Counted from the first letter of the stretch, positions 10,687 through 20,890 are shown. The stretch: 64,000 bases of DNA from Tretioscincus oriximinensis (GCA_022410635.1 JAJVDF010000232.1:1398815-1462814); one strand, 5' to 3'. A program made the numbers and translations. Notes: generated by a model from the sequence alone, not told the origin.

Positions 10687-11440
10687 TAACGGGGGTTCGC
10701 TTACCCGTTATTCGGCTCCTTAGCTTGNCTAAGGTAGNTGGATCCAATGCGTGCAGACACATGTGAAGAGATTCACACGGAGACCATAGCTTGGGTTCAA
10801 AGGTGATCCAGGAGGCTCATAGGGTTATGAGACACTCCAGAACACANGTGTGCAGAGGCTTTTATTGACTACANNNTCAGAAGGCGTGGATCAATTTCGT
10901 GATGTCAAAAAGGGGTGGTACAGCACACGTGGGTCAGGGCGGACCCAGGTAGTGACACCTGTGTGAAGCATTACTCTCCTCCCAAGGAGCTGCAGCCTGT
11001 GTCAGGAAATGCCAAATATGGTATGGTGGGAAGATAGAAGATGGACCCCTTTAGCTTTTGTTTGTCCTGGCTATTCTTCCTAAGTACAGGAATACTGTGN
11101 CTCACCCAAGGGAGTAATGCNNTAATGGGCTTCCTCTACTGCCANTATCAAGCTAATGGTTTTAGCCCAGGTGCATGGCTAGTAAAACAATGAATGCCCT
11201 TTTGCCACAATGGGTGTCATTAATCCATTCAGTCTGGCAAGGTTTCTTGAATAAGATATGCNCTCAGGACAGGAAGGGAGATTTGGCTTCTCCTGTTTAC
11301 TTCCTGGGGCTGGGGTGACCAGAGNTTTTTCAAAAATTTCCATCCAGGCCTCACTTTGGCTAGCAAAGGTCAATCCTAGTATATTTTATATCAGACATAT
11401 TAATGCCAATTAATATATTCCTGTATGGCTAACCCCAACA
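10687..11440 (-). mobile_element. Solo LTR, same family as the 28.6-kb ERV
   Basis: The copy is about 754 bp and collinear throughout with the LTR at 28578-29332. In sense orientation it starts TGTTGGGGTTAGCC and ends ACCCCCGTTA. The flanks GAGCCC (10681-10686) and GAGCCT (11441-11446) look like a 6-bp target duplication differing at one base. The polyadenylation signal AATAAAAGC lies at about 10859-10867 on plus as GCTTTTATTGAC. No internal region remains, so it probably formed by LTR-LTR recombination. Confidence 0.87.
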
Positions 11441-11545
11441 GAGCCTGCCACGTACATGTTAGTGGAGGCTATGGAAGGCCCCAAATGGGACTGCCATCGT
11501 CTACACTAGCATGTGGATAGCCAACCCCTGTCCAGAGACGGAGCC

Positions 11546-12113
11546 CAGGATCAAGACTATAGAATTCATACAAAAACTTAATTGTGCCAAGGCAAGGGAG
11601 GCCACCATTCCTGAAGAGATACTCCCAGTATCCTCCCTTGTGATTTGCCTTCCCACTGAAGAGGAATATTAGCCTTTTCCAGCTATGGATCTGTGCAGCC
11701 ACATTACAAGAAGCCATACATAAGGAGGCTCTGCGTCTCTTTCCGGCTAATCCTGATAGGCTAACGGGGACTCCAGTTTGCTGTGGGCTAACGAAGGCGG
11801 GTGTGCTTTTCTCCCTAGAATCAACACATGCCCCAATTCGGAGTCAGACCAATCACTAAAGAAGCCCAGACTGTCTGACTCCCTGGAAAGTGTTGACTCA
11901 TGAGAAGGAAGCTACGGGGAAATGCATTCAAAGAAGATTCATCATTCCACTTTTCTCATCATGAAACTGCCTGGGTGTCTTAGTGGCCAGACTTGTGTCT
12001 CCCGTGTTTTAACACAAGATCAGTAAGGAGATAATTTATGGAAAGAAATGGGGGATCTTTTCTGCAGACTGTAAAAATACTGGTAACATTCCTGCTGGGG
12101 AAAAGCACTCATT
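11546..12113. other. Unassigned sequence
   Basis: No coding or repeat signature was recognised. Confidence 0.4.
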
Positions 12114-12165
12114 GGCCCTGTCCCCACTGAGCCTTATTCGGGGCTGTATCTCGGAATATTTATTT
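12114..12165. mobile_element. FB element, one arm
   Basis: CCCTGTCCCCACTGAGCC then TTATTCGGGGCTGTATCTCGG matches the FB outer arm. The other arm is missing and an A/T-rich stretch follows. Confidence 0.5.
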
Positions 12166-12221
12166 ATTCATACTTATTCCCATTCCATATTAGCCTGTTA
12201 ACAGAAGATTAACAGCAATGC

Positions 12222-12432
12222 CTAAGAGAGGCTTAGACANGTTCATGGACGCCAGGGTATAAAACAGGCAGGATTCCTGAAATGCCTCTTGCAGAAAGTG
12301 GAGAACAGGTGAAGCTTCTGTTCAGACTGCCCAGGTGCAATTGGTGGGACTCTGGGTGAGACAGAAGGATGGACTAGGTGGGCCCAGGCCCCATTCAGCA
12401 GGGCTTCTCTTATGGGTTCTTATATTCTAAGA
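12222..12432 (+). mobile_element. CR1-B LINE, 3' UTR fragment
   Basis: GACTGCCCAGGTGCAATTGG and GGATGGACTAGGTGGGCCC lead to a worn octamer end (CTTATGGGTTCTTATATTC). Confidence 0.75.
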
Positions 12433-12471
12433 CAAAAACCATATTAGTAAAACGTTTAAAATCTGCCGCAG

Positions 12472-12623
12472 TAGATCATAGAATTATAGAGTTGGAAGAG
12501 GAGTCCAGGCTCAATGCAGGATTCATTAAAACGTCCCAGATAGATGGCTGTCCAGCCGCTGTTTGAAGACTTCCAGCAAAGGCAGACTTGCCACCTCCTG
12601 TGACAAGCTGCTCCACTGGTTTA
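12472..12623 (-). mobile_element. CR1-C LINE, 3' fragment interrupted by CR1-A
   Basis: It starts ATCATAGAATTATAGAGTTGG (CR1-C end) and runs to CTGCTCCACTGGTTT. There it is cut by the octamer end of the next CR1-A, so the A copy is younger. Confidence 0.82.
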
Positions 12624-12955
12624 AGAACATAAGAACATAAGAAGAGCCATACTGGATCAGGCCACAGCCCATCAAGTCCAGCATTCTGTGTCACACAGAG
12701 GCCCACCAGATGCCCCTGGGCAGTCCAAACAGAGGAAAGCAAAATATGCTCCTGTTCATGACTCCCTGCAAATGGTATCTCAGGAGTCCTGCCTGTTGCT
12801 CCATCCCAGAGGCAACATCCAGACATCCATCCTAGGACCCATTTATACCTTTAGTGTCCATAAACCTGTCTAGTCCTGTCTTGAAACTATCCAAGCTGTT
12901 AGCTACCACTACCTCTTCAGGAAGTAAATTCCACAGGCCGACGACCCTGTTTTAT
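12624..12955 (-). mobile_element. CR1-A LINE, 3' copy
   Basis: AAGAACATAAGAACATAAG starts a full 3' UTR and RT C-terminus ending near CCACAGGCCGACGACCC. Confidence 0.92.
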
Positions 12956-12984
12956 CACCCTGTTTTACCATCTTGCTAGTCAGC

Positions 12985-13185
12985 AGCCTAGATAGGTTCA
13001 AGATAGGACTGGATAAATGCATGGAAGGCAGATGTGACAGTGGCTATTTAGATGGGAAAACAGGCAGGATTCCTGAAATACCATTTGCAGGGAGTCAAGA
13101 ACAAGTGGAGTTTTGCCTCTGCCTTCTGCTTGAGATGCCCGGGGCAATGGGTGGAATACTGGGTGACACAGAAGGCTGGAGACAG
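12985..13185 (+). mobile_element. CR1-B LINE, 3' UTR fragment
   Basis: TTCAAGATAGGACTGGATAAA, CAGGCAGGATTCCTGAAATACC and CTGGGTGACACAGAAGGCTGG are in CR1 order. The 3' octamers are absent. Confidence 0.75.
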
Positions 13186-13192
13186 GAGGCTT

Positions 13193-13492
13193 CTTTGGGG
13201 CACAGTGGCACAAGAGGTTAAGAGTTTTGGTGCTTCAACAGAGATACCTGAGTTCGCAGCCTGATGTGCCAGCCATGGAAAGGGGTGTGTGCCCTCTACT
13301 GGCCTCAGTTTCAGCCAACCTTGCTGTTTGAAAGCAAATAAATTTGCCAGTTGATAAATGGGTACCACCACAATGTGGTGGGGAAGATAGAATACATGTA
13401 AGCCTGTATGTGAAAAGTCTTTTAAGCCACTCTGTGTCCCCTCGGGTGTGAAGGGCTGGGTATAAAACCCAGATTTTTCTTCTTAGGTTCTC
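13193..13492 (+). mobile_element. SINE-II copy
   Basis: The tRNA-like head GGCACAGTGGCACAAGAGG has a B-box-like GAGTTCGCAGCC. The family blocks CCCTCTACTGGCC, GCAAATAAATTTGCCAG and TGTCCCCTCGGGTGTGAAGG follow, then a (TTC)-like end. Confidence 0.68.
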
Positions 13493-13519
13493 ATTCGACA
13501 GGGCTCCTGTTATGACCTG

Positions 13520-13790
13520 TCATCCACTTGCCAGTGTAGACCACGGGACCTGCCATGCTCCATACTGGCATGTGGATGAGCCACTGCGTGTGAGAGAGGC
13601 CGCTCCAGGTGGGCTGTGGTCCCATTCAGCAGGGCTCTTCTTTTGTCCTTATGTACCAGGCGCAAATGTTATCCCTCTACCAACCCAGACTCCCATTCAA
13701 ANGGGGAGAGAAAAGGGGAGGGGCAGAGAGGAAGGTGAAAAGGACTTTTCGGGCCATCCACATGGCAGTGTAGACTATGGCAGGGGAAAA
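13520..13790. mobile_element. FB element fragments
   Basis: Inverted copies of the FB centre lie at 13528-13550 (CTTGCCAGTGTAGACCACGG) and 13550-13575 (CTGCCATGCTCCATACTGGC). A further piece (GGCAGTGTAGACTATGGCAGG) is at 13763-13783. Boundaries are unclear. Confidence 0.42.
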
Positions 13791-14654
13791 AACACTTTGT
13801 GCAGGCTCTCATCAGCATAAAAGCCTTAGTTGCAAAGCTGGGGGCTGCAAGAAGGCCCAAGGATCGGATCCAGGGCAGGGAGGGAGATCTCCGCGGATCT
13901 CCTGCCATCCTGGTTGCTGCCTTTTGACAGCAGTTCAAATTGGAGCAGCAGAAATGAAAAGCTGTTGGCAAAAGCCTCCCAGCTTCTTTTTGTGAATTCC
14001 TGGGGAGCTCCAGACTCACCCTGCCATTTTTTTTGAATACAAGAATTAAAAACACTTCATCTGAATTCCAGGAATTATGGCATGGTTCTTTTCAGAAGTA
14101 TGTTAAAAAGATCCCCTTCCATGCGAACGAGCAGCTGAAGTGCACGTTCCTGTTTCCCTCTGTCCCCGGCGTCCCAAGCAGTTCCCCTTCCAGCCATGAT
14201 TTGCCCTCGGTCCCTGCAGAAGGCCTGCGTCCCTTGTTTTCTCCTTCGAACCCGGTTTCCGCTCCCTGTTCCTTCTTCCTGATTAAATTTGTTCTGAGTG
14301 AGGCGTAACTGGATCTGGCCTGGCGTCTACACCAAGTGGGAGCCTGAGCCTTGGCGGAGAAGAAGACGATGCAGCAACGGGCCAAATCGAAATGAAGAGC
14401 CGCAAGTGGTGTGTAAATAAAATAAAATGAAATTGAAAATAAAAAATGCTGCTTAGCAGGGGAAAGAGGAGGCTCAGCCTGGACACACCTAACTTCAAGC
14501 CAGGGAGCCATTTCCTTTCACCCAAGTCCGTTTTGAAATCACTGGACAGCCACATGTTCAAATGACCAATGGGTGGCCTGAGGAGGTCAAAGAAAAGCTT
14601 TCGCTGGCTGGGCTAGATCGCATTCTGTGAAGTGTGGGCCCAGCACGCTGTTTG
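13791..14654. other. Unassigned sequence
   Basis: No recognised repeat. Frames on both strands (up to 139 codons) lack recognisable domains. Confidence 0.4.
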
Positions 14655-15705
14655 TTTATTGTTTGTTTGTTTGTTCATCATCATCATAGATTTTGTTGCT
14701 TTCTCCACAACAGACCTCCTATGAAATAGGGGGCCGAGAGAATACTAAAGGCCTGTGATTGGCCCAAGGTCACCCAGCTGGCTGCATGGAGGAGGTTGTG
14801 TGGGAAATTCTCATGGGACACATATTAGAAATGATATATTATTAATATCAGATATACCTGTCTGGACCAAAGCTACCAAAGTGAGGCCTCTGGGTAATTT
14901 TCTTGCAAAATTTCCTTGGTCAAGCTGACCTCTGCTCAACCCCAGGAACCTACTTAATCTTTTTCCTTTCCTTCAGGGGCACCTATGAATGGTAGCTCCT
15001 GTCTAAATGGCCTTACTGAAAAGGGCCACTTAATCCCATCAGNCTAGGGAAGTCAAATGTTAGCTTTAACACTAAGGCTAGCTTGGCCCCTGCTGGGAAT
15101 CNCACTTTGGCAATNTAGCCTAAAGCATATCCCACTGTACAAAAGGGAAGTCACTATTTACTGTTTCTACCTTTCTATAGACACGGCTATCTATCCTTTG
15201 TTTGACTATCAATCCTGGGTCATCAGAGACTTGGCCCTGATATGACTCACTATTCCTGTCATTAATTTGATTGACAGGGNTTCACAATGGAAGCTAAGTA
15301 GCCACACCACACACACACACACACATCTTTACCCCGATTGGTTCCTGTACCCAGGCTGCGCCCCCTTGGGAGGGGGAATAACGCATCACCTGTGACATCA
15401 CTGACCCACGTTGGGTCTCCTCCACCCCTTTTACCNCGTCATAATTTGATANACGCCTTCTGATATCAAAGTGAATAAAAGTTGAAGTTTTTGGTCCCTC
15501 TGGAGGACTCCATAACCCTGGCATCCTCCTGAGGCTACTTCTTCTCCAAGTTGTGTTCCCGTGTGATTGCTGTTACACGTGTCTAGCACTCTGGTGGAGC
15601 TGCCTTCTTTGCCATACTGGTGCGGAATATCGGGAAGCGAACCACGATAAGGTTGGAATCAAACTGGGAGACAACCACTTGGACCACCACGCTGAGCTGC
15701 CTCTC
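14655..15705 (-). mobile_element. SINE-I copy split by an LTR
   Basis: Positions 14685-14798 carry the SINE-I core (TTTTGTTGCTTTCTCCACAAC, GGCCCAAGGTCACCCAGC). The tRNA-like head resumes at 15656-15705 (GAATCAAACTGGGAGACAACC, TGGACCACCACGCTGAG). The LTR occupies the gap with a 6-bp duplication AGGTTG on each side. Confidence 0.7.
14799..15649 (+). mobile_element. Solo LTR related to the ERV family
   Basis: It starts TGTGGGAAATTCTC, ends ACCACGATA and is flanked by perfect 6-bp repeats AGGTTG (14793-14798 and 15650-15655). The order of features matches the 28.6-kb LTR: an ATATCAGATATA-type block, a GCGCCCCCTTGGGAGG block, CACCTGTGACATCACTGACC, CGCCTTCTGATATCAAAGTG and the polyadenylation signal AATAAAAG near 15474. 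Sequence divergence makes it a separate subfamily. A (CA)n run lies at 15307-15325. Confidence 0.75.
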
Positions 15706-15724
15706 TGCTGACCTAGCTCATNAG

Positions 15725-16560
15725 GTTAGCTAGCCTCACTGCTGTGTCCTGCGCCTGTTGTTGCTTCTGAATCCTCTCTAGGGGCAGACCCACGTGCAGC
15801 CCGTTCCAGGCGGCCAGGAGCAGAGAGTAAGTGGCTGTGCCAGGTTGTCCCTGTCCAGAAGTGGCTGCAGAAGCTGAATGGCCGCGCCTGATCCTGGCCT
15901 CCCTCTCATCTCCAGGACTCAGGGCAGGATCCAGGAGCAGCCCCAGAGTTCCCTCCTGGCCCTTCCAGGGCCATTCAGCCCATCAACATAAGAACATAAG
16001 AACATAAGAAGAGCCATACTGGATCAGGCCACAGCCCATCAAGTCCAGCATTCTGTGTCACACAGAGGCCCACCAGATGCACCTGGGCAGTCCGGACAGA
16101 GGAAAGCAAAATATGCTGCTCCTGTTCGTGACTCCCTGCAAATGGTATTTCAGGAGTCCTGCCTGTGGCTCCATCCCGGAGGCTACATCCAGACAACTAT
16201 CTTAGTATCCATTTATACCCTTAGTGTCCATAAACCTGTCTAGTCCTGTCTTGAAACTATCCAAGCTGTTAGCTACCACTACCTCTTCAGGAAGTAAATT
16301 CCACAGGCCGATGACCCTCTGGGTGAAAAAATAGGACTACCGGATGCCCCCAGCGTCACAAACTGGGGATGCTGTGGCACCAAGCAGCTCCGTCTTGTCT
16401 GGATTCGGCTTTATTGGCCCCCATTCAGCCCATCCCTGCCTCCAGGCACCTGCCAAGCAATTCAGCTGCCTCCCCTGATTCAGGTGGGACAGAGAGATGC
16501 AGCTGAGTGTCATCTGTGTCTTGATGACATTTCACTCAAAAACTCTGGATGACCAGCTCT
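15725..16560 (-). mobile_element. L2-type LINE fragment split by CR1-A
   Basis: Positions 15780-15985 match the L2 ORF region (CCTGTCCAGAAGTGGCTGCAG, CAGGATCCAGGAGCAGCCCC). Positions 16333-16560 continue it (CTCCGTCTTGTCTGGATTCGG, CTGCCTCCAGGCACCTGCC, TGTGTCTTGATGACA). The CR1-A at 15986-16332 sits in between. Confidence 0.68.
15986..16332 (-). mobile_element. CR1-A LINE, 3' copy inside L2
   Basis: It starts with three octamer units (ACATAAGA repeated) and runs through the 3' UTR to GGGTGAAAAAATA. It is very similar to the copies at 1.0, 3.5 and 62.8 kb. Confidence 0.92.
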
Positions 16561-16621
16561 GTAAATGGTTTCTCTTCTGTCTGGGGCGGGGTGTGTGTCT
16601 GTGGGGGGCTTAGAGGTTATT

Positions 16622-16790
16622 CCAGTTTGGTGTAATGGCTGGTGTGTTGGGCTCTTCATCAGGTCGCCTCCTGGTTCAATTCCACCCTCCTCCACAAAGA
16701 CAGTTTGCAGTCCTGGGCAACTCTCAGCCCCGCAGGCTTCCCACGATCTCTCTTGTGGAGAAAATAACAAAAGTTTCATTTCAGTGTACA
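16622..16790 (+). mobile_element. SINE-I copy
   Basis: The tRNA-like head AGTTTGGTGTAATGGCTGG and B box TCCTGGTTCAATTCC are followed by a diverged body (CAACTCTCAGCCCCG, CTTGTGGAGAAAATAAC). Confidence 0.7.
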
Positions 16791-16798
16791 GAAATTAT

Positions 16799-16900
16799 TT
16801 ATTATTTATTATTTTATTTTTATTTTTGTTGTTGTTGTTGTTGGTTGTTGTTGTTGTTATTTATTTATTTATATATTGTTGTTGTTGTTGTTGTTGTTAG
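16799..16900 (+). repeat. TTA/TTG/TTTA microsatellite
   Basis: A compound run of TTAT, (GTT)n and (TTTA)n units sits in the tail position of the preceding SINE-I. Confidence 0.9.
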
Positions 16901-17164
16901 GAGTGTGAAGTTTATTGTGTTTTGGGTTATGAGTTAAAAAAATACATTTTATGTGTAAAATGAATGTATTATATTTGAAATGTGTCATAATATTCAATAA
17001 AATATATTTATTTTCTAAAAAATAAATAAATTGATCATCATCATCCCAGCAGAAATGACATAACACTTTCATGCCCCACCTTTCTATTGTAAAGACAGGG
17101 CCTTAATTTTTATCCTGCCTACGGCCACCAATCAATTACTATTTCTGCAGTGCCCCCAATTTAT
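16901..17164. other. A+T-rich sequence, unassigned
   Basis: It contains AATAAA-type motifs (16995-17030) but no recognisable element. Confidence 0.35.
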
Positions 17165-17922
17165 TGTGTGCTTGAAAAGGATCTTGGGGTGCTGGTGGNC
17201 AGTTCAATGAAGGTGTCAATCCAGTGTGCAGCANCAGNAGCAGCAAAAAAAGCAAATTCAATGTTAGGAATAATTAGGAAAGGAACTGAAGAAAAGTTTG
17301 AAATTCTGTGTCCAATTCTGGCCTCCACATCTCAAAAAGGATATTGTGGAACTTGAGAAGGTGCAGAAAATGGCAACAAGAAGGATCAAGGGATGGCGCG
17401 CCTCTCTCTCGGAATGCAGCTGCAGCGTCTGGATCTCTTCAGCCTCAAAAGACGACATCTGATGGAAGTGTATAAAATCATGCACGGGACAGATAAGGTG
17501 AATAGAAAAAAAAAGTTTCCTCTCTTGCATAACACGAGGACCAGGGGGCCTCCCTTAAAGCTGATGGGCAGAGAGGGAGGACAGGCAAGGAAAAGTATTT
17601 TTTTCACCCAGAGGGTCATCAGCCTGTGGAATTGACTTCCAGAAGAGGTGGTGGGAGCTGACAGCCTCGATAGCTTTAAGACAGGATTAGACAAGTTCAT
17701 GGGAGCCAAGGGTATAAACAGCTACTAGGGTGGATGTCTTACTGCTGCCTCCGGGATGGAGCGACAGGCAGGACTCCTGAAATGTCATTTGCAGGGAGTT
17801 GAGAACAGTTGGAAATGTTGCCACCTTCTGCTGCTTGAGATGCCCAGGGGTGTCTGTGAGACAGAAAGCTGGGCGAGATGGGCTCCAACCTGATTCTGCA
17901 GGCTCCTCATAGGTTCTTANGG
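17165..17922 (+). mobile_element. CR1-A/B LINE, RT C-terminus plus 3' UTR
   Basis: Frames show [23 protein letters not shown], then CPILASTSQKGYC-like shifted sequence, VYKIMHGTDKVNRKKKF and FFTQRVISLWN. The 3' UTR ends CTCATAGGTTCTTA. Internal stops and Ns make it dead. Confidence 0.86.
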
Positions 17923-18040
17923 TTTACTTTTTGCCTTCCTTTACGAGGGCCAAGGAAGACCCCCCCTGGGCCCTGCAAGGACCTTCCCCTTTGGCCCTGC
18001 TCCCCCATGCGGGTTCATTACTAGGAGGCGCTTATTGGAT

Positions 18041-18816
18041 AGAACATAAGAAGAGCCATACCGGATCAGGCCAGGGCTCATCTAGTCCAGTCTTCTGTCC
18101 CACACAGAGGCCCACCAGGTGCACCTGGGCAGCCTGAACAGAGGAAAGCAAAATATGCTCCTGTTCATGCAAATGGCACTTCAGGAGTCCTGCTTGTTGC
18201 TCCATCCCGGAGGCAGCATCCAGACATCCATCCTAGGACCCATTTATACCCTTGGTGTCCACGAACCTGTCTAGTCCTGTCTTGAAGCTATCCAAGCTGT
18301 TAGCTACAGGATTCTATTCAGGAAGTGAATTCCACAGGCCGATGACACTTTGGGGGGGGGGGGAATACTTTCCTTTGTCTCTTCAAGGGGCCCCCTCTGG
18401 TCCTAGTGTTGTGTGATAGAGAAAACATTTTTTCTCTATTCACCCTGTCTATCCCACGCATGATTTTGTATCCTTCAATCAGATCCCCTCTCAGACGTCG
18501 CCTTTCAAGGCTGAAGAGGCCCAGATGTTGCAGCCGCACTTCATAAGGGATTTTGCTCCAGACCCTTGATCGATCTTGTTGCCCTTTTCTGCACCTTCTC
18601 CAGTTCCAAAATATCCCTCTTGAGATGTGGTGACCAGAATTGAACACAGNATTCCAAATGTGGCCTCGCCACAGACTTATAAAGAGGCAAAACAACACTT
18701 GCTGACTTGTTCTCGATTCNCTTCCTAATTATCCCTAACATGGGATTTGCCTTTCTTGCTGCCGCTGCACACTGGGTTGACGCCTTCACTGAATTGTCCA
18801 CCAACAATCCACCCAT
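18041..18816 (-). mobile_element. CR1-A LINE, RT C-terminus plus 3' UTR
   Basis: It starts AGAACATAAGAAGAGCC on plus. Minus-strand frames read NTRTRGGPLK, VYKIM-like, SVARPHLE and SVKASTQCAAAARKANPMLG. A G9 run at about 18353-18361 disrupts the frame. Confidence 0.9.
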
Positions 18817-19377
18817 TCTGATAACTTGCTATGTCAGTTTTTGAGACATGAGCACACAAGTGTTTCTTTATTGAAAACAGTAGTAACACTTTTTATTGTC
18901 TGAACAATCTTACTGGCTTGTCCCAGGAGCCCATCCAGCCAGTACTGAAAGAACGTTGCACTTAAAATAGTAATAAAGTAATAAAACAGCTTCTGACTGT
19001 AACAGACAAGTCTGGCCTGGTTTCTGGATTCCACCCAGCTTCCTTTGTGCCCAGCCAGGCCCTCCGCTTACCACCTAGGCAGCCACGCCACCCCTTTCAA
19101 GAAGAGCAGCACCCAGGCAACCGTGGGAGGGAACCAAATCCTCTTNTAAATGTCTTACTAATGGGTGCTTTGGGTTGCTTATAATTTCTGTTAATTCATT
19201 TTTGGTGCTTCCCAGAAGGAAAACGTCTGGTGGAGCCTTGAAAATCTTTTTATGATGTTGCTTCCCGGGCGGGACAGGAAGTGACATCAAACGTGACTAG
19301 GGCCATATTGAGACAGTTTTTTAATTTAATATTTTAATTGCTTTTTTTATTATACAACCCAAAGTAGCTGAGGGAAG
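18817..19377. other. Unassigned; minus-strand polyadenylation-like signals
   Basis: On the minus strand two AATAAA signals lie close together (about 18896-18890 and 18872-18867), followed by a GT-rich stretch. This could be the end of a transcript or of an unrecognised LTR. No frame supports a gene. Confidence 0.3.
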
Positions 19378-19480
19378 AGGGGGAGTAAAATAAATAAAAA
19401 AATTAAGTAAGTTAATAAGCTAGTAAGTAAATTACAGCCCATGGGCAAAACGCAGCCTAAATCTGGCCCTGAATCACNTC
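19378..19480. repeat. Unnamed repeat also found at 44160-44240
   Basis: GTAAATTACAGCCCATGGGC and TAAATCTGGCCCTG recur in inverted orientation at 44160-44215 with a few mismatches. Each copy adjoins an A/T-rich tract. The family is unknown to me; it may be the 3' flank or end of the R4 element. Confidence 0.45.
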
Positions 19481-19495
19481 CTGGGTGGAACATTA

Positions 19496-20018
19496 TTGTT
19501 GTTGTTGACATAAAAGCCAGAAATATGCAGCAAACGAGATCAATATCCTGGATTTCGTACAACAAAATCACAAGGGCACTTCTAGGGTGGCGCGAAGGGT
19601 TTTCGGATGATGCCATTCAGGCGGCCCTTTTGCAAGTGGCAGAGCGTGATGTTGCCAACGTTTGTGGTTTCCAAATGCCGGCTGGGATCTTTTGGGTGCC
19701 GATTTCCACTAGGGCCCCCTGTACAGGTTTACGCCGGGGTCGTGGCAGTTCGATTCTGGGATCCTGAGACCAGCTGAGTTTTTGCTGCTGTTTTCCCCAA
19801 ATTCGACCGTCACCTGGTACGGCGACATCCATGATCCATGAGACCCGGTGAATTGTGCTCCAAAACCCTGTCAGTCTGAATTCGAAGGCCCCAGAGTATT
19901 CTGGCATGTTGATTTTTGACTACTTTTTTGGAGTTTATGATCCCATTGGGAGATGGTAGTTGTGGCTCAGGTTCCAATGGATCATCTGGGCCATGTAGTT
20001 GTGCCTCTGTTTGTAGTC
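19496..20018 (-). mobile_element. R4-clade LINE, C-terminal endonuclease fragment
   Basis: The minus-strand frame (19907-19617) encodes WIMDVAVPGDGRI at residues 24-36 followed by KQQQKLS and RIELPR. This resembles the restriction-like endonuclease region of R4/Dong-type LINEs known from lizards. The minus-strand stretch upstream (19920-20018) reads as an NYHLP-like block. The segment just before the core looks deleted. The minus 3' end near 19496 runs into (AAC)n-like sequence. Confidence 0.72.
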
Positions 20019-20020
20019 AG

Positions 20021-20147
<127 letters not shown>

Positions 20148-20270
20148 GCTTGGGTGAGGCGTCTTGAATCCATTTCCCAACCGGGGTGCATCCCTGATAA
20201 CCCTGGACTAGAAGTGTGTTTATGATCTGCATCTGGGACCTGCACTGAAACAAGGGGTCACACGCTGTTT

Positions 20271-20400
20271 CCGTCCCCACTGAGCTTTATTCTGGGCTAT
20301 ATCTTGGAACAGGAGCCTGCCGTCTGCGTCTACGCTGGCATGTGGATGGCCAAGCTCCTTCCCAAGCTACATCCCAGAATAAGGCTCCGTGGGGGCAGGG
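20271..20400. mobile_element. FB palindromic element, complete reference copy
   Basis: The left arm is GTCCCCACTGAGC, TTATTCTGGGCTATATCTTGG, GGAGCC. The right arm reads back GGCTCCGTGGGGGC, CCCAGAATAAGG, CCAAGCTCC. The centre GCGTCTACGCTGGCATGTGG is also part of the palindrome. It folds end to end with few mismatches and codes for nothing. Confidence 0.78.
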
Positions 20401-20890
20401 CTTGAGCACAGTAACTGAACACGATCCAATGGCCCTTTTCCTTTTCACTTATGCTGCAAAATATCTGAAACAGACATTCCTGAGAACAAAGCAGAGGCTT
20501 TCCAATAGTAAGAGCAAAATCCTTAAACCACAGCAACTCTTCAGAAATAGGTTTCCTGTCTGCCTGGGTTTTCTGTGTGTGCGAATCTAATTGAGTGCAG
20601 ATTTTTGGCTGGCGGCTAGTTTTCCAAAGATATCGCAAAATGAAGTTTACAAGGCCAGGGAAAGCCTTCCTTGATAAGGCTGGAAGTGAGGGCGCGACTC
20701 CCACCTGACTATATTATATCAAAGCGAGGAAATGACCCTGCTGGTGCTCTGGAGTGGAAGCACAACCTCAAAAGCACGGCAGCGCCAGAGGATGAAAGCA
20801 CCAGGCCATGCGCCATCATGTTCCTATGAAATTCATGCTGCTTCCCTTTCATGTTCTGGCCTGTAAAGTGCTAGGAGACCCACTTGCCAG
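20401..20890. other. Unassigned sequence
   Basis: No gene or repeat was recognised. Confidence 0.4.

Larger units (their letters stand above)
10274..11545. mobile_element. FB element interrupted by CR1-A and by a solo LTR
   Basis: Three FB pieces are collinear: 10274-10312 (CCTGTCCCCACTGAGCC, TTATTCTGGACTACATCT), 10672-10686 (CAGAATTGGAGCCC) and 11441-11545 (GAGCCTGCCACGTACATG, TGCCATCGTCTACACTAGC, GGAGCCC). The gaps hold a CR1-A (10313-10671) and an LTR (10687-11440). The order follows complete FB copies such as 20271-20400. Confidence 0.6.
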
